This document shows positions 22,267 through 30,975 of a stretch of DNA of 37,552 bases, one piece after another. This stretch comes from a virus. Position numbers and translations under genes: made by a program. Location: positions 1 through 37,552 of IMG/VR virus record IMGVR_UViG_3300042861_003135. The stretch is one strand, 5' to 3'. The number at the start of each line of letters is the position of its first letter. Positions within the stretch are counted from its first letter, which is position 1. The notes under the pieces are model-generated. The model made no database searches, was not told the origin of the DNA, and saw only the letters and a list, made by a program, of their open reading frames with translations.

Positions 22267-22596
22267 ATGATGGCATCAATCGCAAAAGTAACAATCGATC
22301 GAGCTCGCGCAACGCAGTCCTTGCGGATGGCCAATGGTCTAGTCAGCCAATGGCTCTCGGTGGGCGAGTTCCGAAGTTGCTTTTGCGTGGCAAGCCAGTC
22401 AGTTCCATCGGCATGGATCATCGAAGGTCGTTTACCCAACGGCGATAACGTCCAACTCGCCAGTTACGAGACCGATTTGTTTGATCCGGCCAATCCACGC
22501 TACGTCACGATGAAGGCTATGTGTGGGCTGCCTATTCGATTCGTTGCGGCTACGCCTCAAACGAACGCGCGATTGTGGGTGGTATTCAAAAGTTAG
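22267..22596 (+). CDS. Hypothetical protein after the DUF2190 pair
   Basis: A 109-residue protein, mixed alpha/beta: ATQSLRMANGLVSQWLSVGEF, then SAWIIEGRLPNGDNVQLASYETDLF and PIRFVAATPQTNARLWVVF. The ATG directly follows the stop of the second DUF2190 gene. No family is recognised. The C-terminal strands have the flavour of a small beta-sandwich, so a minor head protein is possible. After its stop there are 133 bases without a gene. Confidence 0.6.
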   Translation: MMASIAKVTIDRARATQSLRMANGLVSQWLSVGEFRSCFCVASQSVPSAWIIEGRLPNGDNVQLASYETDLFDPANPRYVTMKAMCGLPIRFVAATPQTNARLWVVFKS

Positions 22597-22729
22597 CGAC
22601 GACTACCGCTGGCCCGCACCAGGGGCACGAGTTGGGCCACGGCTCTCCAAACGATCCCTGCGTTTGCGGTCCAGCGTTAGTTGTCACTTCACAATGTTTC
22701 TGTTTTCTCTGCTTAAGGATCCGTGTTCT

Positions 22730-23827
22730 ATGAGAATCGCAATTCACGTCGCCATGTTGGCGATCCTCACTTACCTTGCATCTACTGTCTCAGCACAGGA
22801 GGTGGTTTGCAAAGATGGCCAATGTTCGATTATCCAATTGGTTCCTCTCACTGAAGAGATTCAGATCGATACATCCACCATCGAAAGCTCGGCCGCTAGC
22901 GATGAGGATCGATTCACCCAAGTCATTCGAGCCACAGTTCGTGTCACCATTAGCGGCGTTTGCGGGAGCGGAACGGTTGTCGGTCGCGATGCAGATGGAA
23001 ACGCGATCGTTCTTACCAACGCTCACGTAGCGGGCACTCAACGAGGTCGCACCGTTAACCTCGAACGGTGGAACTCAGATGGTTCCGTTGAGCGAGGCCG
23101 AGGAGCTATCATCTCTTCCGGATATGGCCGAGGGATGAGCGTCGACTTTGCCTTGCTTAAATGCAACGCTGAGTTTGCAAAAGATGTCCGCCCGATCCCG
23201 CTCGCCGACCGTTATCCAACCAAGGGGGCAATGGTCAGCACTTACGGCTGCCCTCGCTGTGAATGGCCTAGCTTGCAAGTGCTTAGCTTGAATCGTAGCG
23301 AAGGACAAATTCTTACTTGGAAGCCCGAAGCGATTGGAGGTCGTAGCGGTTCTAGCGTGATCGACTATACCGATGTTGGTCCTCGTGTCGTTGGGCTCCT
23401 CACTTGGGGAGGCGGAGGCGAAGGGCTTGGTCAATCGACTCCGTTCTTGCTCCAAGCCATGAAGGGCCGTCTGCCGAAATCGCTCGAGGCTCTGCCACAA
23501 GGTGTACGCGAAGTTTCCGATGAGCAGGAAAAGTACCACGTTGCGACTTGGCCGACTCAACCTCTGGCTGTGTCGAATCAAACAAGCGATCCCGCGTCAC
23601 AAGATGTCATTGACTCCATCGTTGAGCCTGATCAAGAAACTATCCTGCGTCCACGTCCTCGGGACGAAGACGGAAAACGCAATCCTGCGGATAGACCTGT
23701 CTTGGGATTATTCGAACGCATTCAACGCTGGATTCGCGACAAGCTCCTTATCGGATTGCTTGTGATTGGAGCCTTCGCCGCAGGCGTCCTTTTCGGACGA
23801 TCGGGAAGAAAGATTCTGCCTGTGTAG
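22730..23827 (+). CDS. Exported, membrane-anchored trypsin-like serine protease
   Basis: A 365-residue protein. Residues 1-22 form a signal peptide (MRIAIHVAMLAILTYLASTVSA). The catalytic triad of a chymotrypsin/HtrA-like fold is visible: TNAHVAG (H99), SVDFALLK (D139) and GGRSGSS (S206). A proline/charged stalk (270-325) follows, then a transmembrane helix (LLIGLLVIGAFAAGVLFG, about 339-356) and a short basic tail. It would act on the outer side of the cytoplasmic membrane. There is no PDZ domain. Similar proteases occur in planctomycetes, and one inside a phage head-tail cluster may aid exit or entry or act on surface proteins. AAGGAT lies 10 bases before the ATG. Confidence 0.82.
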   Translation: MRIAIHVAMLAILTYLASTVSAQEVVCKDGQCSIIQLVPLTEEIQIDTSTIESSAASDEDRFTQVIRATVRVTISGVCGSGTVVGRDADGNAIVLTNAHVAGTQRGRTVNLERWNSDGSVERGRGAIISSGYGRGMSVDFALLKCNAEFAKDVRPIPLADRYPTKGAMVSTYGCPRCEWPSLQVLSLNRSEGQILTWKPEAIGGRSGSSVIDYTDVGPRVVGLLTWGGGGEGLGQSTPFLLQAMKGRLPKSLEALPQGVREVSDEQEKYHVATWPTQPLAVSNQTSDPASQDVIDSIVEPDQETILRPRPRDEDGKRNPADRPVLGLFERIQRWIRDKLLIGLLVIGAFAAGVLFGRSGRKILPV

Positions 23828-23887
23828 CATGCGTCCGTTCAAAGTTGTTGTCTTTCGTCTCTATGCTCTAGGACACAAGTCTGCACT

Positions 23888-24403
23888 ATGTTTCATTGGA
23901 TTGGATACTTGCTGTGTTGCTATTTGTCAGCGGATCTTTTGGCTGGCTTCTGGCATTGGTGGGAAGATCGTTACGCGGATGTGAAGTGGCCACTGATCGG
24001 CGATTGGATTGCCAAACCCAATCAGCTGCATCATGACCAACCTTTGGCATTCCTAGATCAAGGTTATTGGTCTCGCAACTCAACAACGATCATTCCCGCA
24101 GCGATCGCGTTCTTGCTAACGGTACCGCATCCAATCTGTGGAGTATTTGTGTTTGTGAGTCAAGCAAACGAGATTCACGCCTGGGCTCATAGCAAGGGAA
24201 AGGTCGCCTCATGGATCGACGCACTGCAATCGATAGGTTTGTTGCAATCTCCAAAGCATCACGCACAACATCACGTTGATCCATTTGAATCGAAGTACTG
24301 CGTGATGACTGACCTGCTCAATCCACTGCTTGATCGACTCAAGTTCTGGCGACGATTGGAGTGGATTGTTGAGCGAACGCTGGGAGTTGTTCCAAACAAA
24401 TGA
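23888..24403 (+). CDS. CarF/Kua (TMEM189/PEDS1)-type lipid desaturase
   Basis: A 171-residue histidine-rich membrane protein. The conserved motifs of the lipid desaturase (Kua/TMEM189, bacterial CarF) family are in order: DLLAGFWHWWEDRY (H23), NQLHHDQP (H48, H49), NEIHAWAH (H97, H101) and PKHHAQHHVDP (H124, H125, H128, H129). Two hydrophobic segments (about 5-20 and 68-92) fit membrane insertion. Characterised members desaturate ether lipids to plasmalogens, using a di-iron centre bound by these histidines. The protein is shorter than many relatives but has all the motifs. Its stop overlaps the next head-tail gene (ATGA), so it is built into the structural operon. The lipid substrate is unknown. 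Confidence 0.78.
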   Translation: MFHWIGYLLCCYLSADLLAGFWHWWEDRYADVKWPLIGDWIAKPNQLHHDQPLAFLDQGYWSRNSTTIIPAAIAFLLTVPHPICGVFVFVSQANEIHAWAHSKGKVASWIDALQSIGLLQSPKHHAQHHVDPFESKYCVMTDLLNPLLDRLKFWRRLEWIVERTLGVVPNK

Positions 24404-24783
24404 GCGATTTACTGAAGAACGGCCAGGAGTGGCTTGCCTCAAAACTCACCCAACACGCATCTCGTCAGGTCGTATATCGCCGAGGAGAGCTGGGGGCCAC
24501 TCTCCAAGCAACGATTGGCAAGTCGATGTACGACCAGGACGATGGCGAAGGCATTGTGACTCGCAGCCAAGTCCGTGATTTTCTGATCGATACCTATGCC
24601 CTACTTTCCTCGATTATCGGAACGTTGCCACGCCGCGGTGACACCATCGTGGAGATCGATGGCGACCACACCTTCATCTTTGAAGTGATGGCCCTTGGTG
24701 GCGACCCACCTTGGCGCTACAGCGACCCATTCCGTTTGAAACTCCGCATTCACACCAAACAGATCGAATCCCATCCGTCATGA
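24400..24783 (+). CDS. Probable head-completion or head-tail connector protein
   Basis: A 127-residue protein. A helical N-terminus (LLKNGQEWLASKLTQHASRQVVYRRGE) is followed by a beta-rich part (GDTIVEIDGDHTFIFEVMALGGDPPWRYSDPFRLKLRIHTK). Small proteins of this shape, placed between capsid and tail genes, are usually connectors or completion proteins. It overlaps by four bases with genes on both sides. The assignment rests on position and general fold, not on a specific motif. Confidence 0.6.
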   Translation: MSDLLKNGQEWLASKLTQHASRQVVYRRGELGATLQATIGKSMYDQDDGEGIVTRSQVRDFLIDTYALLSSIIGTLPRRGDTIVEIDGDHTFIFEVMALGGDPPWRYSDPFRLKLRIHTKQIESHPS

Positions 24784-25208
24784 CGACAGTTTTACAAGTT
24801 GCCGATAGTGTCACCGCCCAGCTCAATGCCGCTGAGTTCGATTTTGACTTCGTTGCCGAGCGGATGTACGTTCCCAACTTCGACCTCGAAGACATGAAAG
24901 AACTCCGCGTGACCGTTGTGCCTCGCGATGTTGAGCTATTCCCTCACGACCGCGCCCACAACAAGTACCACTGCCGGGTTGATGTCGCGGTGCAGAAGAA
25001 GTTTTCGAAGGGAACCAACGAGGAGATCGATCCGCTGGTTGATCTTGTGGAAAAAATTGCCGACGAGTTTCGCTTGAAAAGGCTCGATTCATTTCAAGCC
25101 GCTCGCTGCGTGAAGGCCGAGCATGCCGTTCTGTACTCCAGCGAACACTGGGAACAACTGCGTCAGTTTACAAGCTTGTTGACCCTAACCTTTGAACTGG
25201 CGCGATGA
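24780..25208 (+). CDS. Probable tail terminator or minor tail protein
   Basis: A 142-residue protein from the ATG at 24780, which overlaps the upstream stop (ATGA). Pattern: VADSVTAQLNAAEF, LRVTVVPRDVELFPHDR, CRVDVAVQKKFSKGTNEEIDPLVDLVEKIADEF and a C-terminal strand LLTLTFELAR. The alternation of strands and one long helix is that of tail terminator or tail completion proteins. It precedes an HK97 gp10-like gene, the usual order. No catalytic motif is visible. Confidence 0.6.
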   Translation: MTTVLQVADSVTAQLNAAEFDFDFVAERMYVPNFDLEDMKELRVTVVPRDVELFPHDRAHNKYHCRVDVAVQKKFSKGTNEEIDPLVDLVEKIADEFRLKRLDSFQAARCVKAEHAVLYSSEHWEQLRQFTSLLTLTFELAR

Positions 25209-25771
25209 TCAAGATCACGGTCCGAACTCAATTCGATAAGCGAAAGCTCAAGAAGAAGGCGGAAACAGCAACCTTCACTTCTCTGAGCGAGGCCGGCGGT
25301 GCAGTTCGAAAGACAGCCAAGCGGAGCATTCGGAAATGTAAAAAGGCATCCAAGCCCGGGAGCCCGCCGCACACGCAAACAGGCATGCTCAAGCGAGTGA
25401 TTCGGTACGACGTCACCAACAACCGAACCGTTGTCGCAATCGGTCCTGTGAACGAGATCGCTGGACGGATTTGGAACTTGCATGAATTCGGTGGCGTGGC
25501 AACCAAGCGTCGAAAGCTCAAGCCGCATCGATTCAAGGTTGGCGAGCATGGTCCCATCCGTGCCATACAACACGGAAGCAAGACCAAGTTTGCGAGGATC
25601 GAACTGCGATCTGCGGCGCAAGCCAACCGAGCAACTCGCTTGATTGTCGAGGAGAACGAACGGCGCAGTGACAACAAGCCTCGCCATTATCCCAAGCGAC
25701 CATTCATGAAGCCGGCTCTGGAAGCCAATCGGAGTCGGCTCCCCACGTTCTGGGCCAACTCAGTCAAGTAA
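25205..25771 (+). CDS. HK97 gp10-like tail/head-tail protein
   Basis: A 188-residue basic protein. The features of the gp10-like family are visible: a basic N-terminal helix region (AVRKTAKRSIRKCKKASKPGSPPHTQTGMLKRVIRYD), IWNLHEFGG (about 95-103) and near the end HYPKRPFMKPALEA. These proteins act in head-tail joining or tail assembly and precede the tail tube gene. The length is somewhat greater than usual because of a basic insert (KRRKLKPHRF). The start overlaps the upstream stop (ATGA). Confidence 0.75.
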   Translation: MIKITVRTQFDKRKLKKKAETATFTSLSEAGGAVRKTAKRSIRKCKKASKPGSPPHTQTGMLKRVIRYDVTNNRTVVAIGPVNEIAGRIWNLHEFGGVATKRRKLKPHRFKVGEHGPIRAIQHGSKTKFARIELRSAAQANRATRLIVEENERRSDNKPRHYPKRPFMKPALEANRSRLPTFWANSVK

Positions 25772-25797
25772 AAGTTCGTCAAAAGGAATCATTCACA

Positions 25798-26214
25798 ATG
25801 CCAGAAGTAAGACTTGGTCTCGAAGCCGTCCTCACCATCGACGGTGCCGAGATCACCAACGTCAAGGATTTGACCGTCAGCCTCGAGAAGGCCGAAGCGG
25901 ATGCCAGTACTCGCGCGAACAACGGTTGGCGTGCGACTGTGGGAACGCTTAAGGACGCATCCATCGAGTTCACGGTCCTCAATAAAGAGGGTGACTCTGC
26001 TTTTGGCATGCTTCAAGGCCTATGGAGTTCAGGTGATCCGTGTGATGTCGGTATTAGCGATGCCGGTGGAACGCTCACTCTGACTTGCGAAGTTATGACC
26101 TTCAATGTCAACCAGAACTTGGAGGAGGTCATTTCGGCTGATGTGACTCTCAAACCAACGCAATCGACTGGCGGTGGTGGCATGAATGTGGGACCGGGCT
26201 TGGCTGGTCCTTGA
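25798..26214 (+). CDS. Major tail tube protein
   Basis: A 138-residue beta-rich protein: VLTIDGAEITNVKDLTVSLEKAEADASTRANNGWRATVGTLKDASIEFTVL, then VGISDAGGTLTLTCEVMTFNVNQNLEEVISADVTLKPT and a Gly-rich tail. This is the pattern of siphovirus and Mu-like tail tube proteins: IxGxxxxNVxDxxVxxEKxEADxTxR. Hexameric rings of it form the tail tube. AAAGGAAT precedes the ATG. Being highly expressed, it has its own spacing before and after (26 and 51 bases). Confidence 0.8.
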   Translation: MPEVRLGLEAVLTIDGAEITNVKDLTVSLEKAEADASTRANNGWRATVGTLKDASIEFTVLNKEGDSAFGMLQGLWSSGDPCDVGISDAGGTLTLTCEVMTFNVNQNLEEVISADVTLKPTQSTGGGGMNVGPGLAGP

Positions 26215-26265
26215 TCGCTGTCGTTGTGGTTGGTTTAGAGGATTCATAATACTCAGGGAGGCATC

Positions 26266-26766
26266 ATGCAGAAGTTCGTTGACCGCGCCGGTCGCATTTG
26301 GATTGTGGATATCGACAACACGACGCTGCGCCGCGTGAAGACTCTCACCGGAGTGCATCTTCTTGAAGCAATCGATGGTGATTTGATCACGCGACTCTCG
26401 ACCGATCCATTGCTCCTGGGCGATGTGCTCTTTGCAATCTGCAAGCCGCAAGCGGACCAGCAGCAGATCACCGACGAAGCTTTCGGCGAGGGGCTCGCTG
26501 GCAATTCTATCGACGATGCCACCGGTGCACTCCTCGAAGCACTGATCAATTACTTCCCGGAGTCGCGACGCCGTCTTCTGCGGAAGGCGGCCGAGAAGCA
26601 GAAGCTGATCGAGACACGGGGGATCAGTGCGATCGAGAAGCGACTGGACGATCCGAACTTGGTCGACAAGTTCGTAGAAGATCTCGAACGCAAGCTCGCT
26701 GTGCCGACATTGAACGACTCATCGTCCGACTTGCCGGCATCGTCGGAGTCGATCCAGGTCCCTTAA
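26266..26766 (+). CDS. Tail assembly chaperone, G-like
   Basis: A 166-residue protein between tail tube and tape measure genes, the place of lambda gpG. Residues about 1-60 (RIWIVDIDNTTLRRVKTLTGVHLLEAI...LSTDPLLLGDVLFAICKPQ) and a helical middle part match the general style of tail chaperones. The C-terminal part (LNDSSSDLPASSESIQVP) is low-complexity. The stop is embedded in GGTCCCTTAA. The overlapping -1 frame continues with a good protein-like sequence into the next gene, so a longer frameshift product is likely. AGGGAGG precedes the ATG. Confidence 0.75.
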   Translation: MQKFVDRAGRIWIVDIDNTTLRRVKTLTGVHLLEAIDGDLITRLSTDPLLLGDVLFAICKPQADQQQITDEAFGEGLAGNSIDDATGALLEALINYFPESRRRLLRKAAEKQKLIETRGISAIEKRLDDPNLVDKFVEDLERKLAVPTLNDSSSDLPASSESIQVP

Positions 26767-26780
26767 CACTTCGCCAACTT

Positions 26781-27044
26781 GTGCTGATGGCTGAGGCCAA
26801 ACGCCAACACGATTGGAATGTCGCGAGCACGATCATGGCGTTGATGGCCGAGATGAACCGTGATCGTAAGAGACGTCGCAAGCCATTCAAGCCCGACGAC
26901 TTCAATCCCTACGCAGACCAAAAGCCAATCGTTGCTCGCGGAACTGTTGAACAAGCAGCTGCGATGCTCGGTGCTAACTTTCAACCAAGAACGTCAGAAT
27001 CGCCATGTCGCAAGTCAGAGCCGGAGGAGCATACGTCGAGCTGA
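26781..27044 (+). CDS. Tail assembly chaperone T domain (probable frameshift extension)
   Basis: An 87-residue frame from a GTG at 26781, with another start at the ATG at 26787. Neither has a ribosome-binding site. The same frame reads upstream as LIVRLAGIVGVDPGPLTLRQLVLMAEAKRQHDW, which resembles the T part of tail chaperones and overlaps the end of the upstream gene in the -1 frame. This suggests expression as a G-T fusion by -1 frameshifting rather than as a separate protein. The 3' end overlaps the tape measure gene by 40 bases. Confidence 0.65.
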   Translation: MLMAEAKRQHDWNVASTIMALMAEMNRDRKRRRKPFKPDDFNPYADQKPIVARGTVEQAAAMLGANFQPRTSESPCRKSEPEEHTSS

Positions 27045-30000
27045 CCGCGAGGAGTGCCCAGTTCCTCAAGGGACTCGAAGCTGCGCAAAAGCGGCTCAAA
27101 TCGTTCGGGGCGTCCACGCGACTGGTCGGCACCAAGCTCACTGGCCTTGGCGTTGCCGCCGCCGCACCTGTGGGAGCCAGCTTGGCAGTCTATACCAGTT
27201 TCGATGATGCGATTCGGGCCGCAGGCGCAGCTGCCAATGCAACCGGCGCGACATTGGAATCGCTGCGTAACAAAGCAAAGCATTTGGGAGCCACAACAAG
27301 TTTCTCGGCCAGTGAGGTCGCTTCTCTGATGACTGAACTCGGTCGAGCAGGTTTCTCACCCAAGCAGATTGAAGAGATGACCGGCGCGGTCATGAATCTA
27401 GCAAGAGCCACTGGGACGGATGCAACCGTTAGCTCTGGGATCATGTCAGCCACGATCCGTCAATTCAGCTTGGAAGCAACCGATGCTGTGCGAGTCTCGG
27501 ATCGATTGACCGCAGCAGCCAACATGTCCTTCAACTCGGTTGAGTCGCTTGGGGAAGCGTTGCAATACGCCGGTCCTGTGGCAGCCGATGCCAACATGAG
27601 CCTCGAAGAAACGCTTGCCGTTCTTGGCACGCTCGGAAACCTCGGGATTCAGGGTAGTGAAGCCGGTACAGCATTACGTCGATTACTCACTCTGAGCGCG
27701 GCAGAGTCTGAGAAGTTTCAAAAGGTATTCGGCGTTGCGACCAAGGATGCCCAAGGGAATGCACGCGACCTAGTCGACATTCTTGGCGAAGTTGCCGCTG
27801 CATCGGCCAACATGGGAAGCGGTGATCGTGCCCAAGCCTTTAACGAAGTCTTCGGTTTGATGGGCATTACCAGTGCTTCGGCCATTGGAAAGACGGTCAC
27901 CGACACCAAGAAGCTGCTTGCCGACCTGAAGAAGTCAAATGGCATCGCCGACAAGACCGCACGCGATATGGATGCAGGGATCGGTGGCGCGTTTCGAATC
28001 CTGAAAAGCTCGATCGAGGGCGTGGCCATTGCGATTGGTGAATCGCTGGACCTCTCGGTCACCAAAATGATGAACGCAATCTCTCGGGCTCTCTCCGGTC
28101 TGATTGAATGGATCGGCAAGAACCAGGAAGTTGTCAAGAAAGTCGCGCTGATCGTTGCCGGCGTCGTTGCTGTCGGCGCGGCTTTCATCGGTATTGGCAG
28201 CGCTGCTGGTGTGGCCGCGTTCGCTGTTGGTGGGCTAGCTTCGATGTTCTCACTAGTAGGAACCGCGATCGGTGTCCTGGTAACCATGATCGGCGCTCTG
28301 TTCACACCTATCGGACTTGTTGTCGCTGCAGTTGCCGCACTGGGTGCCTACTTCGTCTACTCATCCGGCATCGCTGGCGAAGCGATCGAGTATTTGAAAG
28401 GCGTCTTCGAAACGCTGAAGGCTGACACGATCAAAGCCTTTGGTGCGATCGCCAATGCACTGGCTGCCGGCGACATCACCGCAGCGGCCAACGTTCTGTG
28501 GACTTATCTCAAGCTCCAGTGGATCAAAGGCACAACCTATCTCAAAGGAGTGTGGGCCGACTTCACCAATTACCTGTCCGATGTTTGGGGCGACACCGCT
28601 TATGCGATTGGCGATGTGCTGATCAGTGCCCTATCAGGACTTGCAAGCGTATGGAATGCGACGCTCGGTTTCATGGCCGATGGTTGGACAATCCTCACGA
28701 CCTCGGTACAGAAGGGGTGGAACTCGACAATCGGATTTCTGAAAAAGGGATTCATTCGATTGCGTGAGCTGGTGGATATAGCCGGCGATGTTTCTGTGCA
28801 GATTGGTGGCGTGCTCATCAATGCGCTTGCAGGCGTAGAGACCGCCTGGGTCGAAACCATCGACTATCTCGCTGATACATGGTCGGTGTTCGTCGCCCAA
28901 GTCAAATCGATGTGGAACTCGACCGTCGGCTTTCTGCGCAAGGCCTGGATCAAGCTGAAATCGCTATTCGATGACGATGTGAATGTCGAAGTTGAAATGG
29001 CCAAGATCGACAAGGAGATTCGAACAGCCGACGAAGCTGAAGAAAATAAGAAACAGCAAGCCATCGCCGATCGCATGAAGCGACGCGACGCACGCAAGCA
29101 ACAGATCGAATCCAATCGTGTTCAGATGCAGGAAGGGATTAAGCAGCAACTTGAGGAACGTCGCAAGGCCCGCGCTGGTCGCGACATTGATGGCGAGATG
29201 GCGGTCATCGATCAGGAGACCGAAGCCAAGAACCAAACCGTTGATGCGTCCAAAGAGGAGCAGTTCAAGCAAAACGAAGCGGCGGGTCTCACGCGACAAA
29301 AGACTATCGATGACACCACCGCTGGCGTTCAAAAGACTCTTGATCAAATGCGTGAGGAAGCTCGCATTGCCCGCGAAGCCGGTCGCCAGTCGCCAGAAGA
29401 TCGTGCCAAGGAGCGTGACCAGCAAGTAGCCGCAGCTCAAGCGGAGTTCGATGCGGCTGTAGAAACAGCCAACGCAGCCAAACCCCAAGAACCAACACCC
29501 GCTAAAGAGCCTGGTCTTCCGATTCCAGAGATGCCGAATCCGCCGAAGTCCGGCGCACTGAAGGTTCCCAAGGTTGAAGTGGATGGCATCAAAGATCCAA
29601 AACTGAAGCCGCCCAAGAAAAAGGATCTTAAGCTTGGTTTGGATCGGTCTGCCAAAAATTCAATGGATCGATTCTCCGATGGCCCCGAAGAGCCGACGGA
29701 GAAAACAGAAGCGGCTGGAAACTTCGATAGTCGTGGACTCGGTCTTGGTAGTGGTGCATCGCTCATTCCCGTGATCGAGCCTCCTGATCAAAGGAACGAA
29801 GTCGATCCGGATGGCGTCGATGCTGATGTGAATGCCGGTGCGGACGCGAATGATCCAGAACTTGAAGTTCCAGAAGTTGAACCGGAACTCGGTCTGCAGC
29901 CAGTGGACGCTGAAGTATCGTCGCCCGAGGATTTCATAGAACCGACGGTTGACGATCAAGAACCTTCGCTCAATCTCGAATCGATCATGGCCTCCTTTGC

Positions 30001-30184
30001 AGCGGTTCGGGTGCGTTTGGAGGAATTCGATGCTGCACTATCGCAAAGCGTTGCGAGGCTGCAAATGCCACAAGTTGCCGGCGAAGGTCTCTCGGACGAT
30101 GTGAAGCGAGCCATCATTCAAACGGCTGAGAATACATCTCAGCTTGCCGAACGCGCACGCACAGGAGGCTTCGTATTCAGCTAA
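27005..30184 (+). CDS. Tail tape measure protein
   Basis: A 1,059-residue protein. Residues about 1-370 match TP901-type tape measure proteins: GAYVELTARSAQFLKGLEAAQKRLKSFG, ATTSFSASEVASLMTELGRAGFSPKQI and SLEETLAVLGTLGNLGIQGSEAGTALRRLL. About 375-455 is a hydrophobic helical region (VAGVVAVGAAFIGIGSAAG...GLVVAAVAALGAYFVY). Two tandem segments then share WNST-x-GFL-(K/R)K with spaced Trp residues. About 660-770 is a charged coiled coil, followed by a Pro/Lys/Asp-rich acidic region. It sets tail length and may help DNA cross the membrane. The start lies within the preceding frame. Confidence 0.9.
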   Translation: MSQVRAGGAYVELTARSAQFLKGLEAAQKRLKSFGASTRLVGTKLTGLGVAAAAPVGASLAVYTSFDDAIRAAGAAANATGATLESLRNKAKHLGATTSFSASEVASLMTELGRAGFSPKQIEEMTGAVMNLARATGTDATVSSGIMSATIRQFSLEATDAVRVSDRLTAAANMSFNSVESLGEALQYAGPVAADANMSLEETLAVLGTLGNLGIQGSEAGTALRRLLTLSAAESEKFQKVFGVATKDAQGNARDLVDILGEVAAASANMGSGDRAQAFNEVFGLMGITSASAIGKTVTDTKKLLADLKKSNGIADKTARDMDAGIGGAFRILKSSIEGVAIAIGESLDLSVTKMMNAISRALSGLIEWIGKNQEVVKKVALIVAGVVAVGAAFIGIGSAAGVAAFAVGGLASMFSLVGTAIGVLVTMIGALFTPIGLVVAAVAALGAYFVYSSGIAGEAIEYLKGVFETLKADTIKAFGAIANALAAGDITAAANVLWTYLKLQWIKGTTYLKGVWADFTNYLSDVWGDTAYAIGDVLISALSGLASVWNATLGFMADGWTILTTSVQKGWNSTIGFLKKGFIRLRELVDIAGDVSVQIGGVLINALAGVETAWVETIDYLADTWSVFVAQVKSMWNSTVGFLRKAWIKLKSLFDDDVNVEVEMAKIDKEIRTADEAEENKKQQAIADRMKRRDARKQQIESNRVQMQEGIKQQLEERRKARAGRDIDGEMAVIDQETEAKNQTVDASKEEQFKQNEAAGLTRQKTIDDTTAGVQKTLDQMREEARIAREAGRQSPEDRAKERDQQVAAAQAEFDAAVETANAAKPQEPTPAKEPGLPIPEMPNPPKSGALKVPKVEVDGIKDPKLKPPKKKDLKLGLDRSAKNSMDRFSDGPEEPTEKTEAAGNFDSRGLGLGSGASLIPVIEPPDQRNEVDPDGVDADVNAGADANDPELEVPEVEPELGLQPVDAEVSSPEDFIEPTVDDQEPSLNLESIMASFAAVRVRLEEFDAALSQSVARLQMPQVAGEGLSDDVKRAIIQTAENTSQLAERARTGGFVFS

Positions 30185-30975
30185 TGGGATTCTCAAGCGG
30201 TGGATACAACTTCGAACTGGCTGCCCTTTCCAAAAAGGCGACACGTGGCAAGACGACCTCGGACACGTTTGTCTATGTCGGCACCAACGGTGGCTCAGTC
30301 GATCCGGCTGGCGCTGCGGATGCCGTTTATGCGTACTATCGAGCGACGCAACGAGACTTGGTTCCTTATCTGCAAGTTGATGGCGAGTACATCAATGAAA
30401 AGCATGCTCTTGTCAATGTGTCAATCAACAAGACGAAGCTCGATCCAGTCTCATTTAATACGACTGGAGCATCGACTCATCTCAATCAATCCCTATTCAC
30501 ACGTGGAATCTATGCCGCGCCTGGAAAGATACCTCCGAACTATCGCGGTGCAATCGGTGTAAGTGACTCGGGCGTAGCCGGCGTCGACGTGACCGTTCCT
30601 GCCTTCGAGTTCTCGGTCCGCAAGAAGTTTGAGTTTGTCTCGACCGAATACCTTCTCGCGATGGTAGCCATGACAGGGCGAGTCAACTCGACAGGCTGGT
30701 CGATCTTCGCTCCAGGTGAAGCATTGTTCCTAGGTGGCGAAGGTGGCGAGGACGAACAGAACTGGGTTGATGTGACCTATCACTTCGCGGCTCGTCCCAA
30801 TGAGATGAACTTGCGAGTTGGAAACATCAACGGTGTCGCCAAGCGAGGTTGGGACTACCTCTGGGTTAAACATGGCGAAGAGGTTGTTGGCGATCGAGTC
30901 TTGCAAGTTCCTGAAGCGGCCTACGTCGAGCAGGTTTACCCCGAAGCGAACTTTAACGCATTGGGGATCGAGTAA
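30184..30975 (+). CDS. Tail protein downstream of the tape measure
   Basis: A 263-residue protein, largely beta: NFELAALSKKATRGKTTSDTFVYVGTNGG, then ALVNVSINKTKLDPVSFNTTGASTHLNQSL and KFEFVSTEYLLAMVAMTGRVN. It starts on the last base of the tape measure stop (TAATG) and ends the same way into the next gene. The place suggests a distal tail or baseplate protein. The sequence is not recognised as a standard Dit or Tal family. The phrase FEFVSTEYLLAMVAMTG, with its surrounding conserved aromatic residues, may mark a planctomycete-phage-specific family. Confidence 0.6.
   Translation: MGFSSGGYNFELAALSKKATRGKTTSDTFVYVGTNGGSVDPAGAADAVYAYYRATQRDLVPYLQVDGEYINEKHALVNVSINKTKLDPVSFNTTGASTHLNQSLFTRGIYAAPGKIPPNYRGAIGVSDSGVAGVDVTVPAFEFSVRKKFEFVSTEYLLAMVAMTGRVNSTGWSIFAPGEALFLGGEGGEDEQNWVDVTYHFAARPNEMNLRVGNINGVAKRGWDYLWVKHGEEVVGDRVLQVPEAAYVEQVYPEANFNALGIE

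Noticed and set aside
27718-28305. A 195-residue minus-strand ORF within the tape measure gene
   Set aside because: It is antisense to a well-supported coding region, has no ribosome-binding site and its composition is typical of an antisense shadow.
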